Shown: positions 24,580 through 33,380, counted from the first letter of the stretch. The stretch is DNA of 60,302 bases from an uncultured Bacteroidales bacterium (GCA_902800305.1 CADCDP010000022.1:1-60302); one strand, 5' to 3'. A program made the numbers and translations. Notes: generated from the sequence alone by a model not told the origin.

Positions 24580-25656
24580 TTATTCATACGGATTCATCTC
24601 AGCCGCCTCACGGATAGCCGTAATTTGGCACTTCGTAATGGTTGGTACAATCGTATGGAGCAAATGCTCTATCTTCTCCACCTTGATAGTCTCCTTCCCC
24701 TTTTCCAACAGACGGAACGTGCCGTCGCCCGACACCCTAATCCTCACATCGACACTCCCCTGCATGCCCTCCATCGTAGTCACAGGACGGATGGCATTGC
24801 GCACCAGCGCCTTGCAGCATAAACGATAGTCGAGGCTCTCAGCGTCACCCTCCACAAGCACATCACGAGCCGTCTCATGCTCAATGGAGAATGCGCACCG
24901 CTCACGGTCGAACAGCAAGCCCTCTTTGGCGAAATAACGCTCCACGCTGCCATCCCTGCTGAGGTCTTCTGGCAAACCCGTCGTCAGTCCTAATTCACGG
25001 TCAAGCAGCCACACCTGGTCAGCCACCTGCAACGCATGTTCGAGGTCGTGCGTACTCATAAACACCGTCTTCTTCATCGCCTTCGCCAACCGATGCAGCA
25101 GGAGCATCATGGCAATCTTGCTCGGATAGTCGAGATAAGCCGTCGGCTCATCCAGCAAGATAATGGGAGTCTCTTGAGCAATCGCCTTGGCTATCATCAC
25201 CTTCTGTCGTTCACCGTCGGAAAGCGTCTGCATCCTGCGAGCCGCCAAGTCCTCAATGCCCACCCATCCGAGACACTTTCTCACCACCTGTCTGTCCTTC
25301 TCCTTCAGCCTGCCCCAGAAACCAGTATATGGACTCCGTCCCATCGCCACCACTTCTTCAGCGGTCATGTTCTTGATGCCCGAATTGTCAGTCAGCACCA
25401 CACTCACCAGACGCGCCAAGTCCTGATTCTTGTACATTCGGATGTCACGACCCGACACCTCCACCTTGCCATCCAGCGCTGGCTGGAAAGCCGCCAACGT
25501 GCGCAGTAACGTCGATTTGCCAGCACCATTAGGCCCCAGCAAACAAGTCATCTCGCCACTCGACAGCGAAGCATTCAAATCCGAGGCAATCACCTTCCTG
25601 CCTCCCTTCACCTTATAGCCTGTCGAAAGGCCCTTCAGTTCGATAGATACATTCAT
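24580..25656 (-). CDS. ABC transporter ATP-binding protein, FecE/BtuD-type, with C-terminal extension
   Basis: Energising subunit for uptake of an iron chelate, haem or cobalamin-like compound (inferred). 358 aa. Walker A GPNGAGKSTLL, signature LSDGERQKVMIAKAI, Walker B IILLDEPTAYLD, and the H-loop in STHDLEHAL. About 100 extra residues follow the ATPase domain; related Bacteroidetes proteins also have such a tail. No permease or binding-protein gene is adjacent, so its partners must be elsewhere; the CbiK-like and M6 genes downstream may be co-transcribed or not. The only promoter-like box lies 9 bases from the ATG, implying a nearly leaderless mRNA. Confidence 0.88.
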   Translation of the reverse strand: MNVSIELKGLSTGYKVKGGRKVIASDLNASLSSGEMTCLLGPNGAGKSTLLRTLAAFQPALDGKVEVSGRDIRMYKNQDLARLVSVVLTDNSGIKNMTAEEVVAMGRSPYTGFWGRLKEKDRQVVRKCLGWVGIEDLAARRMQTLSDGERQKVMIAKAIAQETPIILLDEPTAYLDYPSKIAMMLLLHRLAKAMKKTVFMSTHDLEHALQVADQVWLLDRELGLTTGLPEDLSRDGSVERYFAKEGLLFDRERCAFSIEHETARDVLVEGDAESLDYRLCCKALVRNAIRPVTTMEGMQGSVDVRIRVSGDGTFRLLEKGKETIKVEKIEHLLHTIVPTITKCQITAIREAAEMNPYE

Positions 25657-25664
25657 AATGGGTG

Positions 25665-25672
25665 CAAAGGTA
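25665..25672 (-). promoter_or_regulatory. -7 box immediately before the ABC ATPase gene
   Basis: TACCTTTG on the minus strand, only 8 bases from the ATG at 25656; transcription would start within a few bases of the start codon. No clear -33 box. Confidence 0.45.
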
Positions 25673-25703
25673 CGAAAATTTAAGGGAAAAAAGAGAAATG
25701 AAA

Positions 25704-25770
25704 AGTGAAAAAATTACTACCGCACTTGTACGTCACCTGTTGACGACTACTGCGGTAGCAAATTTTTCAC
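25704..25770 (+). repeat. Palindromic repeat element, copy 1
   Basis: Imperfect inverted repeat: GTGAAAAAATTACTACCGCA ... TGCGGTAGCAAATTTTTCAC. The interior (CTTGTACGTCA) and the ends recur in opposite orientation at 33315-33380, with divergence only in the loop. Confidence 0.75.
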
Positions 25771-25801
25771 TTTTCACTTATCACTTTTCCCTTTTCCCTT
25801 T
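25767..25801. repeat. Heptanucleotide tandem repeat (5 units)
   Basis: TCACTTT, TCACTTA, TCACTTT, TCCCTTT, TCCCTTT in direct succession, attached to the palindromic element. Confidence 0.75.
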
Positions 25802-25817
25802 CATACGGCACCGAAAG

Positions 25818-25902
25818 CACCACTCAACCGCACCCGTCGGGTACGATGTGCCGCACCCGACGGGTGCGATGCGTCGAACCCGACGGGTGCGGTTGAGTGG
25901 TG
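25818..25902. repeat. Perfect 25-bp inverted repeat hairpin
   Basis: Arms 25818-25842 and 25878-25902 are perfectly complementary (start CACCACTCAACCGCACCCG); between them is a third copy of the core CGCACCCGACGGGTGCG (25852-25868), itself nearly palindromic. Confidence 0.85.
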
Positions 25903-26009
25903 ACGAGCGCACGGAAAAGAGGGTTAGCCCATCGGGGAATTGTTAGGAAGCAGTGCACCGCTTTCCCCTTTGACTGGAGTGTTAAAAAAAAGAAACTGGA
26001 GGTAAATCA

Positions 26010-26041
26010 TTTGGACAATAAAGGAAATTGTATTACCTTTG
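26010..26041 (+). promoter_or_regulatory. Promoter of the DUF3857 operon
   Basis: TTTG (26010-26013), 20-nt spacer, TACCTTTG (26034-26041); leader of about 110 nt. Confidence 0.7.
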
Positions 26042-26157
26042 CAACAGTAATCCCATTGGGACGTGTCTCTAATGCCCTATTTAATAAATATATGTTGGGA
26101 TACACCAATGTGGAAACACAAAGAAAGAGTATTATCGAGTAGCTAAATCTTCATCAA

Positions 26158-28137
26158 ATGAAATCCGCTATTTTTAGTGTATGGATGTGGCTCATAGTCA
26201 CTTTTTCATATTGCCAAACACTCACAGAGAATCTAAAGTTTGGCAAACCGACACAAGAAGAGCTTACCATGACTACTTATCCCAAAGATGCCGATGCCGA
26301 AGCCGTCATTTTGTGCCGAAAGGTCAATATTTTTTACGAATACATGAATATGGGATTCCGTGTCTACCAACAAGTGCAAACCCGCATCAAGGTTTTAAAG
26401 CCCGAAGGCACGGAGTGGGCGAACATCTCCATTCCCTACACCTTCAACACCACCAACAACGACATCTACAAAGATGTGGTCAGCAAAATCAATGCCAGCG
26501 CATTCAACATGGAGAATGGCAAGATGGTGGAAACCAAGATGAAAAGCAATTTGGTCTTTCGTGAGCGTATCAACGAAGACGACATGGTAGTGAAGTTCGC
26601 TGTGCCACAAGTGAAAGTGGGGACAGTATTTGAGTATGAGTACACGATACAGACGGACAACATCTACCACATCCCCACATGGTATGCCCAAACCGAGATT
26701 TCCACCTTCTACACCCAATGCGATGTCCTGCTCCCCGAAATGTTCAACTATTCTGTGGAGGTCACAGGCGAAGCACCAATAGAATCAACACAGAAATCGG
26801 AAAACCAAAACTTCATGCTGAGCAATGGCGATGTGGTGAGAAGCAACTCCAAGCACTACACTTTTGTGGGACGTGAACTGGCAGGACTGAAAGATGAGAA
26901 CTACGTGTGGTGCGTGAACGATTACCTGTCGAAAGTGACTTTCGACCTCAACTCTGTGCATATCGGAAATAAATTCGAATCCTTCAATACCACTTGGGAG
27001 CGCATCAATGCCTTATTGCTTGAGCACGAGGAGTTTGGACAGAAACTCAGTTCGAGTACTCCCCTGAAAGACGAAATGGCGGCGTTGAAACTGGAGGACC
27101 TGGAGGGAGCGGAACAAAAGGTGATGGCCATCTATCAACTACTGATGAATCGTGTGAAATGGAACGGAGAATACAGTTTGTTTGGGAAAGGCAACCGCGC
27201 GGTGCTGAAGGACGGGACAGGCTCGAACGCCGACATCAACTTCATCCTTATCAACATGCTGAACAGCGCAGGTTTCAAGGCTTTCCCCATTGTGGTCAGA
27301 ACCCGCGACAAAGGACGGTTGCCCCTCACGCATCCCAGCGTCAGCAAGCTAATCACCTTTGTGGTGGGAGTGGAGTTTGATGGAAAAGTTCACGTGTTGG
27401 ACGCTTCCGCCAAACTGGGCTATTTGGATGTGGTATCTCCCCATCTGATGGTGGAACGTGGCCGAAGTGTCGTGAAAGGTGGTGGAGACTGGATTGATTT
27501 GACCCCGATGTGTCAAGGCAAAGAAACCATTCGTCTGGCAGCCACCATCACAGCCGACGGGAAGGCCACAGGAGAACGCGTTCACAAATCGACGGGCGAA
27601 TGTTCTTATTACTTCAAGACTGAGTATGCACGCCTGACGGACAGCGTGAGTGTGAAAGAAAAAAGAGCCAACGACTTGAATGCCACGATTCAAGACTTAC
27701 GAGTGGAGGGCATAGATAGCTGTTCGCCAGAAGTGATTGAAACGATACAATTCGAGAAAGAAATTCAGACGGCAGGCAATATGATTTACGTGAATCCTTT
27801 CGTCTTCCCCATTTACAAAGAGAATCCTTTCAAGCAAGAGAAACGCATCTTGCCGATTGAAAAACCTTGGTTTGTGGCCGAAGACTTTAAGGTGTCGCTG
27901 ACCATCCCCGATGGCTACGAAATCGAATCCGTCCCCAAGAACCTCCATGTTCAAACTCCTGATGGCAAAGTGTCTTGCCAAATGCTGTTCATGGCTAACG
28001 GCAACATCGTGAATGCCATCTATAAATACCATTGCAACGCCATTTTCTTTCAGGCAGAAGAATACGAAAGTCTGCGAGAATTGTTTGAACATATTTTGGC
28101 AAAGAACAATGAAATGGTCGTACTCAAGAAGCAGTAA
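26158..28137 (+). CDS. DUF3857 transglutaminase-like protein, catalytic Cys absent
   Basis: 659 aa, secreted or periplasmic (signal peptide ending near SYCQ). N-terminal DUF3857 beta domain (FRVYQQVQTRIKVLKPEGTE), a transglutaminase-like core around residues 320-420, and a C-terminal beta domain. Where active family members carry a Cys before the long helix, this protein has GTGSNADINFILINML (353-368), so the nucleophile is missing; FVVGVEFDGKVHVLDAS keeps the strand with the Asp. Non-catalytic relatives of this kind are common in Bacteroidetes. It is followed after 15 bases by a second family member that keeps the triad, so the two may form a complex. Confidence 0.8.
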   Translation: MKSAIFSVWMWLIVTFSYCQTLTENLKFGKPTQEELTMTTYPKDADAEAVILCRKVNIFYEYMNMGFRVYQQVQTRIKVLKPEGTEWANISIPYTFNTTNNDIYKDVVSKINASAFNMENGKMVETKMKSNLVFRERINEDDMVVKFAVPQVKVGTVFEYEYTIQTDNIYHIPTWYAQTEISTFYTQCDVLLPEMFNYSVEVTGEAPIESTQKSENQNFMLSNGDVVRSNSKHYTFVGRELAGLKDENYVWCVNDYLSKVTFDLNSVHIGNKFESFNTTWERINALLLEHEEFGQKLSSSTPLKDEMAALKLEDLEGAEQKVMAIYQLLMNRVKWNGEYSLFGKGNRAVLKDGTGSNADINFILINMLNSAGFKAFPIVVRTRDKGRLPLTHPSVSKLITFVVGVEFDGKVHVLDASAKLGYLDVVSPHLMVERGRSVVKGGGDWIDLTPMCQGKETIRLAATITADGKATGERVHKSTGECSYYFKTEYARLTDSVSVKEKRANDLNATIQDLRVEGIDSCSPEVIETIQFEKEIQTAGNMIYVNPFVFPIYKENPFKQEKRILPIEKPWFVAEDFKVSLTIPDGYEIESVPKNLHVQTPDGKVSCQMLFMANGNIVNAIYKYHCNAIFFQAEEYESLRELFEHILAKNNEMVVLKKQ

Positions 28138-28152
28138 GGGGAGGATGCGTGT

Positions 28153-30015
28153 ATGAGACCTGTATCTGTTCTTCTGTTCTTGCTACTACCCATCCTCGGC
28201 ATGGCACAATCCAAAGTGGCGCAGGTGTTGGAGGACGTGACAGAGGTTGACTATGTTTCGCCCACCAATGTGACCACACACCATCGGCGAACGGTGATGG
28301 TGTATAACGCCAAAGGACTTTCTGCCGCCGAGTTTTACTGTTCCTGCAACGCTTCGGCCACCCTGACGAAGTTTAGTGGGGAAATACTCAATGCCACAAG
28401 GACTTCGTTGAAAAAAGTAAAGAAATCGGACTTGAAGCAAACAGAATATTCGCCCCACCTTGCCTCCGACGCTTATTACTTCTTCTATTCACCCACGTTA
28501 CTCGCTTATCCTGCCATTGTCACCTACGAATGGACGGAGCACCAAACGGATGCCGTGCTGGGATTTGACGTTTTCTGTCCCATGTCCGACTATGATGTGG
28601 CAATAGACACGGCATCCTACACGATTACCTGTCCCCAAGATGTCGACATCAAGCACTCGTTGTATAATATCGACGAGCAGTTGGAGGAACAGAACACCGA
28701 AGACGGCAAGAAAACGATTCGTCTGGTCATGAATGCCATTCCTCCCATACGTCGGGAAAAACTGACTCCCGCTCTGTCCGAAAGATTGCCTATGGCCTAT
28801 TTTTCCCCCGACTCCTTCACATTCAAGGGGACGAAAGGCTCGTTGGCATCGTGGCAGGAGTATGGCGTGTGGAACCATTCGTTACTGGAAGGTCGCGATG
28901 TGCTGTCGGAAGACATTCGGCAGAAGGTGCATTCTTTGACAGATGGATTGAGCAGTCCGCTGGAAAAGGTGAGGGCTTTATACAATTATCTTGCCGAAAC
29001 AACTCGCTATGTCAGCATTCAGCTGGGGATAGGAGGAATGCAGCCAGAGAAAGCGGAAAACGTGGGGAAGTTGGGCTTTGGCGATTGCAAAGGATTGTCC
29101 AATTACCTGTCTGCCCTATTGAAGGAAGTGGGCATTCCCTCAACGTATGTAGTGATTGGCACACGCCATCAGCGTCTGCCCGACGATTACGCCAATGTCG
29201 CCATGCTCAATCATGCCATTTTACAAGTGGCATTGCCCGACACGACTTTGTGGTTAGAGTGCACCAATCCTCAGTTGCCGATGGGGTATGTGCATCAATA
29301 CATAGCAGGACATGACGCCATCCTCATCACCGATCAGGGTGGCCAGAAAGTGCATGTGTCAGAGGGTACAGCCACGCAGAATCGGCAAAAGAAGAATGTG
29401 GTAGTTCACCTCCAAGCCAATGCCTCAGCCAGCATCGAAATGACAGAAGAAAAAGGGAATGCCATGTATGAAGAAGCCATGCCTCTGTTGCTCATGACAG
29501 AGGACAAGCAGAAAGAAGCAGCCCGTGAAGCCATCTCCTTGCCCGATGTGGCCTTCCATTCCTTCAAAACAGAACAAGGGAAAGACGAGAATTCACGTCC
29601 CATCCCATTGATAACGACATCGTACACAGGCACATGTGGCAAATATGCCAGTATATCGGGGGAACGGATGCTCATCCCAATCAATCCGTTTACACACATT
29701 GCGAAACTACAAAGCACAACGACACGGGAAGCCCCTGTGCAAGTGGCAAATGTCCCCACAGCAAGGGAATGGAACATCAGCCTTTCCATCCCCGAAGGCT
29801 ACGAGGTGGAGAGTCTTCCTGAAGCACTCACGTTCTCCGAACCATGGTGTACATTCAACGCTACCATCAGCCAAGAGCAGAAGGAGCTTCATGTACATGC
29901 AAGCATGAACATCCCTTCCATCGTCTTTAAGCCCGAGGAGTATGCACAGATTCTAGCCTCTCTGAACAAAGTGGCACACTGGATGAACAGCATCGTAGTC
30001 ATTACGAAAAAGTAG
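28153..30015 (+). CDS. DUF3857 transglutaminase-like protein with intact triad
   Basis: 620 aa, signal peptide ending GMAQ. DUF3857 domain, then a transglutaminase-like core with FGDCKGLSNYLSALL (Cys312), MLNHAILQV (His354) and LWLECTNP, matching the Cys-His-Asp/Glu arrangement of the superfamily. C-terminal beta domain as in its neighbour. Probably acts on proteins or peptides in the envelope (protease or cross-linking; cannot be told apart from sequence). Second gene of an operon that ends in a terminator at 30100-30132. Confidence 0.82.
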   Translation: MRPVSVLLFLLLPILGMAQSKVAQVLEDVTEVDYVSPTNVTTHHRRTVMVYNAKGLSAAEFYCSCNASATLTKFSGEILNATRTSLKKVKKSDLKQTEYSPHLASDAYYFFYSPTLLAYPAIVTYEWTEHQTDAVLGFDVFCPMSDYDVAIDTASYTITCPQDVDIKHSLYNIDEQLEEQNTEDGKKTIRLVMNAIPPIRREKLTPALSERLPMAYFSPDSFTFKGTKGSLASWQEYGVWNHSLLEGRDVLSEDIRQKVHSLTDGLSSPLEKVRALYNYLAETTRYVSIQLGIGGMQPEKAENVGKLGFGDCKGLSNYLSALLKEVGIPSTYVVIGTRHQRLPDDYANVAMLNHAILQVALPDTTLWLECTNPQLPMGYVHQYIAGHDAILITDQGGQKVHVSEGTATQNRQKKNVVVHLQANASASIEMTEEKGNAMYEEAMPLLLMTEDKQKEAAREAISLPDVAFHSFKTEQGKDENSRPIPLITTSYTGTCGKYASISGERMLIPINPFTHIAKLQSTTTREAPVQVANVPTAREWNISLSIPEGYEVESLPEALTFSEPWCTFNATISQEQKELHVHASMNIPSIVFKPEEYAQILASLNKVAHWMNSIVVITKK

Positions 30016-30099
30016 CAACAAACATAGTCAAACACCCCCGTGGACATAGACATCTATTTACTTTATGTGTCGCCTCTATGTTCCCAATACCATGCAGGA

Positions 30100-30132
30100 G
30101 ATGGCTTTTTTCGGAGAGCCATCTTCTTTTTT
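30100..30132 (+). terminator. Intrinsic terminator after the DUF3857 operon
   Basis: GATGGCT (30100-30106) pairs with AGCCATC (30117-30123), followed by TTCTTTTTT. Confidence 0.8.
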
Positions 30133-30236
30133 CCCCAAAAAAACGTCACCTTTTTGTAACAAATTGCCTAGAAGTCTCGTTTCTATCAGTAGAGAGGCTC
30201 TTGAAACAATAACAATTTAATAAACTGAGAAGAAAC

Positions 30237-31016
30237 ATGAAAAGAATAGTTTTATTGGTGGCCATGGCACTCTGTGTCGGTTGCACGTTCGGACAAAGCG
30301 AGGCTTTCAAGCCGTTGGCTAAAATTAAGGGAGTGGAGTATGTCCACATCGGTAAGTTTTTGCTGAATCTGGCGGCGAAGAATAACAAGGGTGAATTGGA
30401 CTTGGGGGAGGGTGCTTCTTTTAATATAAAGGAAGGCAATTTTCTCAAGAAGATTGACAACATCCGCATTTATTCTACAGAGGATAAGGATGCTGTAAGT
30501 CAAATGAGCGAGCGTGTGAAGAATGTCCTGAAAAGTAAAGGATGGGAACCGCTGATTGAAATGACAGAAGAAGATGGGCAGAAGGCGAAAATATATCAAG
30601 CCAAGAAGGGCAAGCACTGCACTATAGCCATCTTTACAGAGGAGGATGACGAGGCTTCGCTGGTGGTCATCATGGGCAAGGTGGACTTTGCAGAACTGGT
30701 GGATCGGGAGATGAATGAAGAAGAAGAGGCACAAAAGATGTCGCTCTCTGTGAAGACGCATCAATGGGAGAATGATGACGAAGACGAGAAGGAACCTCGT
30801 AAGTACAGGGATTGCCTGATTGTGATTGATGGAAAGATCTATCCAAACCTCCATACGCAGGATGAGGCTGTACGGTATATGTTCGACCACAATATGGATT
30901 GGAGCGGAAGCCCCAAAGACATGAATGTACTAGAGGGAAAGGACGTAAAAAAGAAGTACCCGGACTCAAAGAAAAAAATGGCATTTGAATATACAACATC
31001 TAAAGGTCAAGGATAA
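30237..31016 (+). CDS. DUF4252-like secreted protein 1
   Basis: 259 aa; signal peptide (MKRIVLLVAMALCVGCTFGQ). Residues 30-160 follow the DUF4252 pattern: VEYVHIGKFLLNLA, then INNIRIYSTED-like strand, VKNVLKSKGWEPLIEM and TIAIFTEEDDEASLVVIMGKVDF. An additional C-terminal acidic/Lys-rich domain contains DCLIVIDGKIYPNL. Function of DUF4252 is unknown, but the family is regularly encoded next to an ECF sigma factor, as here. First of a five-gene run (two DUF4252-type genes, sigma, anti-sigma, DUF4252). Confidence 0.75.
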   Translation: MKRIVLLVAMALCVGCTFGQSEAFKPLAKIKGVEYVHIGKFLLNLAAKNNKGELDLGEGASFNIKEGNFLKKIDNIRIYSTEDKDAVSQMSERVKNVLKSKGWEPLIEMTEEDGQKAKIYQAKKGKHCTIAIFTEEDDEASLVVIMGKVDFAELVDREMNEEEEAQKMSLSVKTHQWENDDEDEKEPRKYRDCLIVIDGKIYPNLHTQDEAVRYMFDHNMDWSGSPKDMNVLEGKDVKKKYPDSKKKMAFEYTTSKGQG

Positions 31017-31017
31017 T

Positions 31018-31746
31018 ATGAAGAAGTTATTTTTATCGATGGCGCTGCTGCTCTGTGTGGGCAGTGTGCTGGGGCAGACAGCGGACAAGCTGATGAAGAA
31101 ATACAAGGGCATAAAGGGTGTCCAGTACGAGAACATCACGAAGAAAATTATAGACATGAAGGAGGAGGAAGCCCCTGATATGTATAGAGCTTCGCGTGGT
31201 CTGACCAAGGTGGAATATCTGAGCGGCGTACTTTCATCAGATAAAGTGGAACAACTACAAAAGGAGTTGAATGCCCTAAAAGGCTTCGAGCGAGTTTATC
31301 ACGAAAAACACAACGGCAACAATGGACCACTCAGCATGTTGACAGGAAATTTCAAACTGTTCAACAATATCCAATACTATGCAGTGGTGGATGGCGAGTA
31401 CTTCAAGGAACTGATTGCCAGAATCGACGCGGATGCCAATGTGGGCAACCTCGTGACACTGATTCACATGAAAGGCCCCATCAAGCAAGAAGATGTGCCT
31501 TTAATGATTCAGATGGAAGAAAGTCATGATGTGAATATAAAGGAGGAAGAAAAAAATGAGAATGTCCTTATTGTCATCAATGGTCAGGAGTTCCCTAACC
31601 TTAACTCGGCAAAGGAAGCCGACGAATGGATGAAGGCTCGTGGTATTAGGTGGAACCATCAGAATACGATTGTTGGAGAGAGTGCCGTGAAGGAGAAATA
31701 TCTTAACACCGACAAAAAAGTGGCGATAGAGTTTTCAGAGGAGTAG
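31018..31746 (+). CDS. DUF4252-like secreted protein 2
   Basis: 242 aa; ATG at 31018, one base after the preceding stop. Signal peptide MKKLFLSMALLLCVGSVLGQ. It parallels the neighbour in layout: KGVQYENITKKIIDM, a strand-rich middle, and the C-terminal domain with NVLIVINGQEFPNLNSAKEA that matches DCLIVIDGKIYPNL of its neighbour. The two are therefore paralogues that share the extra C-terminal domain, although the N-terminal part here is more divergent. Periplasmic or surface location inferred. Confidence 0.7.
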   Translation: MKKLFLSMALLLCVGSVLGQTADKLMKKYKGIKGVQYENITKKIIDMKEEEAPDMYRASRGLTKVEYLSGVLSSDKVEQLQKELNALKGFERVYHEKHNGNNGPLSMLTGNFKLFNNIQYYAVVDGEYFKELIARIDADANVGNLVTLIHMKGPIKQEDVPLMIQMEESHDVNIKEEEKNENVLIVINGQEFPNLNSAKEADEWMKARGIRWNHQNTIVGESAVKEKYLNTDKKVAIEFSEE

Positions 31747-31753
31747 AGACTGA

Positions 31754-32266
31754 ATGGACGCACGGGAGTTTAAGCAGCGGTTTATGCCTTTCCACAGGCG
31801 GCTCTATCGGGTGGGGTACCATCTGACGGGTAATGCGCAGGATGCCGAAGACCTGCTTCAGGACACGTATCTGAAGCTTTGGCAGAAGCGTGATGACCTG
31901 AAGGAGGAGGCGGTGACGGAGGCTTATCTCGTGACGCTGATGCAGAACCTTTTCCGAGACCAACGGCGACTGAAGCGCATCGACACCTCGGAGGACATCG
32001 AAGACCACGCCGAACCACCCGACGAACAAAGCCTCTCCCAAGCGGTGGAGGCGGCAGACGAGGCAAAGCAAATGGAGACGCTGATGGACAAACTCCCCGA
32101 ACGGGACGGACGCATCCTCAGAATGCACCTCGTGGAAGAGAAGTCCTACGAAGAAATCGAATGCGACACGGGACTCTCGCAAGGTAACCTCCGCATCATC
32201 ATGATGCGCACAAAGCAGAAACTGAAAGAACAATACTTAAAACTCACGAAGACATGGACGGACTGA
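31754..32266 (+). CDS. ECF-type RNA polymerase sigma factor
   Basis: 170 aa, typical for group IV sigma factors. Region 2: FHRRLYRVGYHLTGNAQDAED with LLQDTYLKLWQ; region 4: LPERDGRILRMHLVEEKSYE with LSQGNLRIIMMRTKQKLK as helix-turn-helix. It starts 7 bases after the upstream DUF4252-like gene and overlaps the next gene, a single-span membrane protein, by 13 bases, the usual arrangement of sigma and anti-sigma factor. Probably directs its own operon and/or envelope genes; target promoter not identified. Confidence 0.92.
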   Translation: MDAREFKQRFMPFHRRLYRVGYHLTGNAQDAEDLLQDTYLKLWQKRDDLKEEAVTEAYLVTLMQNLFRDQRRLKRIDTSEDIEDHAEPPDEQSLSQAVEAADEAKQMETLMDKLPERDGRILRMHLVEEKSYEEIECDTGLSQGNLRIIMMRTKQKLKEQYLKLTKTWTD

Positions 32267-32703
32267 ATTGGAAAGAACTTGAACAAATCCCCATCCCTGA
32301 AGGGTTGGAGGAACGGCTGGAGAAGAAGATTGATGAGTGGGAGAAGACCCTCTCCCCAGCCCTCCCCCATAATGGGGAGGGTGCCCATGCGGAATCTTTG
32401 GAAAGCAAGTTGCATAGTCTGCCTCTCCATAGAAGGAGAGGGGCTGCTACATGGTTTTCCATTGCCGCCAGCTTCGCCCTCATCTTTGGAGTGGGGTTTT
32501 ACTTCCTCAGTCACGAGGAACCGGTTAATCTTGCTGAACAGGACACCTACCAAGACCCCGTCAATGCCCAGCAGGAAGCAGAAAAAGCACTCAACCTCTT
32601 GGCGTACAATCTGAATAAGGGCATGGGACAACTGGAAAAGGCGAAAGCCATCAGCGACCGAACGGAAAAGACATTGAACAAACAACTTAACATTTTAAAA
32701 TAA
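32254..32703 (+). CDS. Putative anti-sigma factor, single membrane span, carrying an in-frame repeat insertion
   Basis: 149 aa. A cytoplasmic N-terminal helix (WKELEQIPIPEGLEERLEKK) resembles the start of Bacteroidetes anti-sigma-like proteins, one membrane helix (WFSIAASFALIFGVGFYFL), and a short periplasmic helix. Between them residues 32-63 (LSPALPHNGEGAHAESLES and following) are encoded by a palindromic intergenic-type repeat of 96 bases (32348-32443), exactly 32 codons, so the frame is kept. It overlaps the sigma gene by 13 bases. Role inferred from context and topology. Confidence 0.7.
   Translation: MDGLNWKELEQIPIPEGLEERLEKKIDEWEKTLSPALPHNGEGAHAESLESKLHSLPLHRRRGAATWFSIAASFALIFGVGFYFLSHEEPVNLAEQDTYQDPVNAQQEAEKALNLLAYNLNKGMGQLEKAKAISDRTEKTLNKQLNILK
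32348..32443 (+). repeat. Palindromic repeat inserted in the anti-sigma gene
   Basis: CCCTCTCC (32348-32355) pairs with GGAGAGGG (32435-32442); inside, CCCTCCCC (32360-32367) pairs with GGGGAGGG (32374-32381). The composition (alternating CCCTCTCCCC/GGGGAGGG blocks) is that of mobile intergenic palindromes; a related fragment is seen near 6475-6500. Confidence 0.65.
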
Positions 32704-32704
32704 C

Positions 32705-33175
32705 ATGAAAGATTTTCTGCAAAAGACACTCCTCTGTATGCTGTTGGCACTCGCCAGCATCACGGCCAACGCCCAAGTGAAGGAGTTTGAGAAATATGCT
32801 GACACCAAGAATGTGACCTACGTTTACATTTCGAAGTTCATGCTCCGTCTGGCTGGAAAGGCGGCTGCACCCTCCGTGCCAGGCGTGAACACCCAAAGCA
32901 TTATGAACAAACTGCATGGCATCCAAATCATTACTTCCGAAGAGAAGGGTGCTGCCGCCCGACTAAAAGCGGACACGCAAGCCATCATCAAGAACGGGAA
33001 GTACGACCTACTCATGCAAGTGGACGAGGACGACGAGAAGGTGCGCATCTACCACCGTGAGGGTAAGCAGCAGTCGGTGGTGGTCATGCTCTCCGACGAC
33101 GATGGTGAAGTGTCGGTTATCGTCTTCTCTGGCTCATTCACGCTGGAGGACGTGATGAAGCTGACGGAGAATTAA
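32705..33175 (+). CDS. DUF4252-domain secreted protein 3
   Basis: 156 aa, the minimal form of the family: signal peptide (to ITANAQ) followed by the DUF4252 domain alone, with VTYVYISKFMLRLAGK, LHGIQIITSEEKGAAARL, YDLLMQVDEDDEKVRIYHR and VIVFSGSFTLEDVMKL. The start lies 1 base after the anti-sigma stop, so it belongs to the same operon. It is the best representative of the domain in this window; the proteins at 30237 and 31018 carry extra C-terminal domains. Function unknown. Confidence 0.82.
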   Translation: MKDFLQKTLLCMLLALASITANAQVKEFEKYADTKNVTYVYISKFMLRLAGKAAAPSVPGVNTQSIMNKLHGIQIITSEEKGAAARLKADTQAIIKNGKYDLLMQVDEDDEKVRIYHREGKQQSVVVMLSDDDGEVSVIVFSGSFTLEDVMKLTEN

Positions 33176-33314
33176 GGGAAAAGGGAACCGAAGAAGCAGC
33201 GAGAGCCATCCAAGCTCGCTTGGAGATGGCCGTTTCTGTCCCCCGATGACGGGGGAACCGAAGGGGGTGTAAAGACCATTGAACGCGTCTGAGGAAGGCG
33301 AAGCCAAAAGAAAA

Positions 33315-33380
33315 AGTGAAAAATTTGCTACCGCAGCAGTCGCCAATAATTGACGTACAAGTGCGGTAGCAAATTTTTCG
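33315..33380 (-). repeat. Palindromic repeat element, copy 2 (inverted)
   Basis: GTGAAAAATTTGCTACCGCA ... TGCGGTAGCAAATTTTTCG; reverse-complementing it aligns with copy 1 at 25704-25770 including the internal CTTGTACGTCA and ACTGCTGCGGTAGC words. Confidence 0.75.

Larger units (their letters stand above)
25657..26157. other. Repeat-rich divergent spacer
   Basis: 500 bases without a convincing gene. Holds a -7 box (25665), a palindromic repeat element (25704-25770), heptanucleotide repeats (25767-25801), a 25-bp hairpin (25818-25902) and the promoter of the DUF3857 operon (26010-26041). Confidence 0.65.

Noticed and set aside
25897..26142. 81-codon frame before the DUF3857 operon
   Set aside because: It runs across the hairpin repeat and the operon promoter; the protein looks random.
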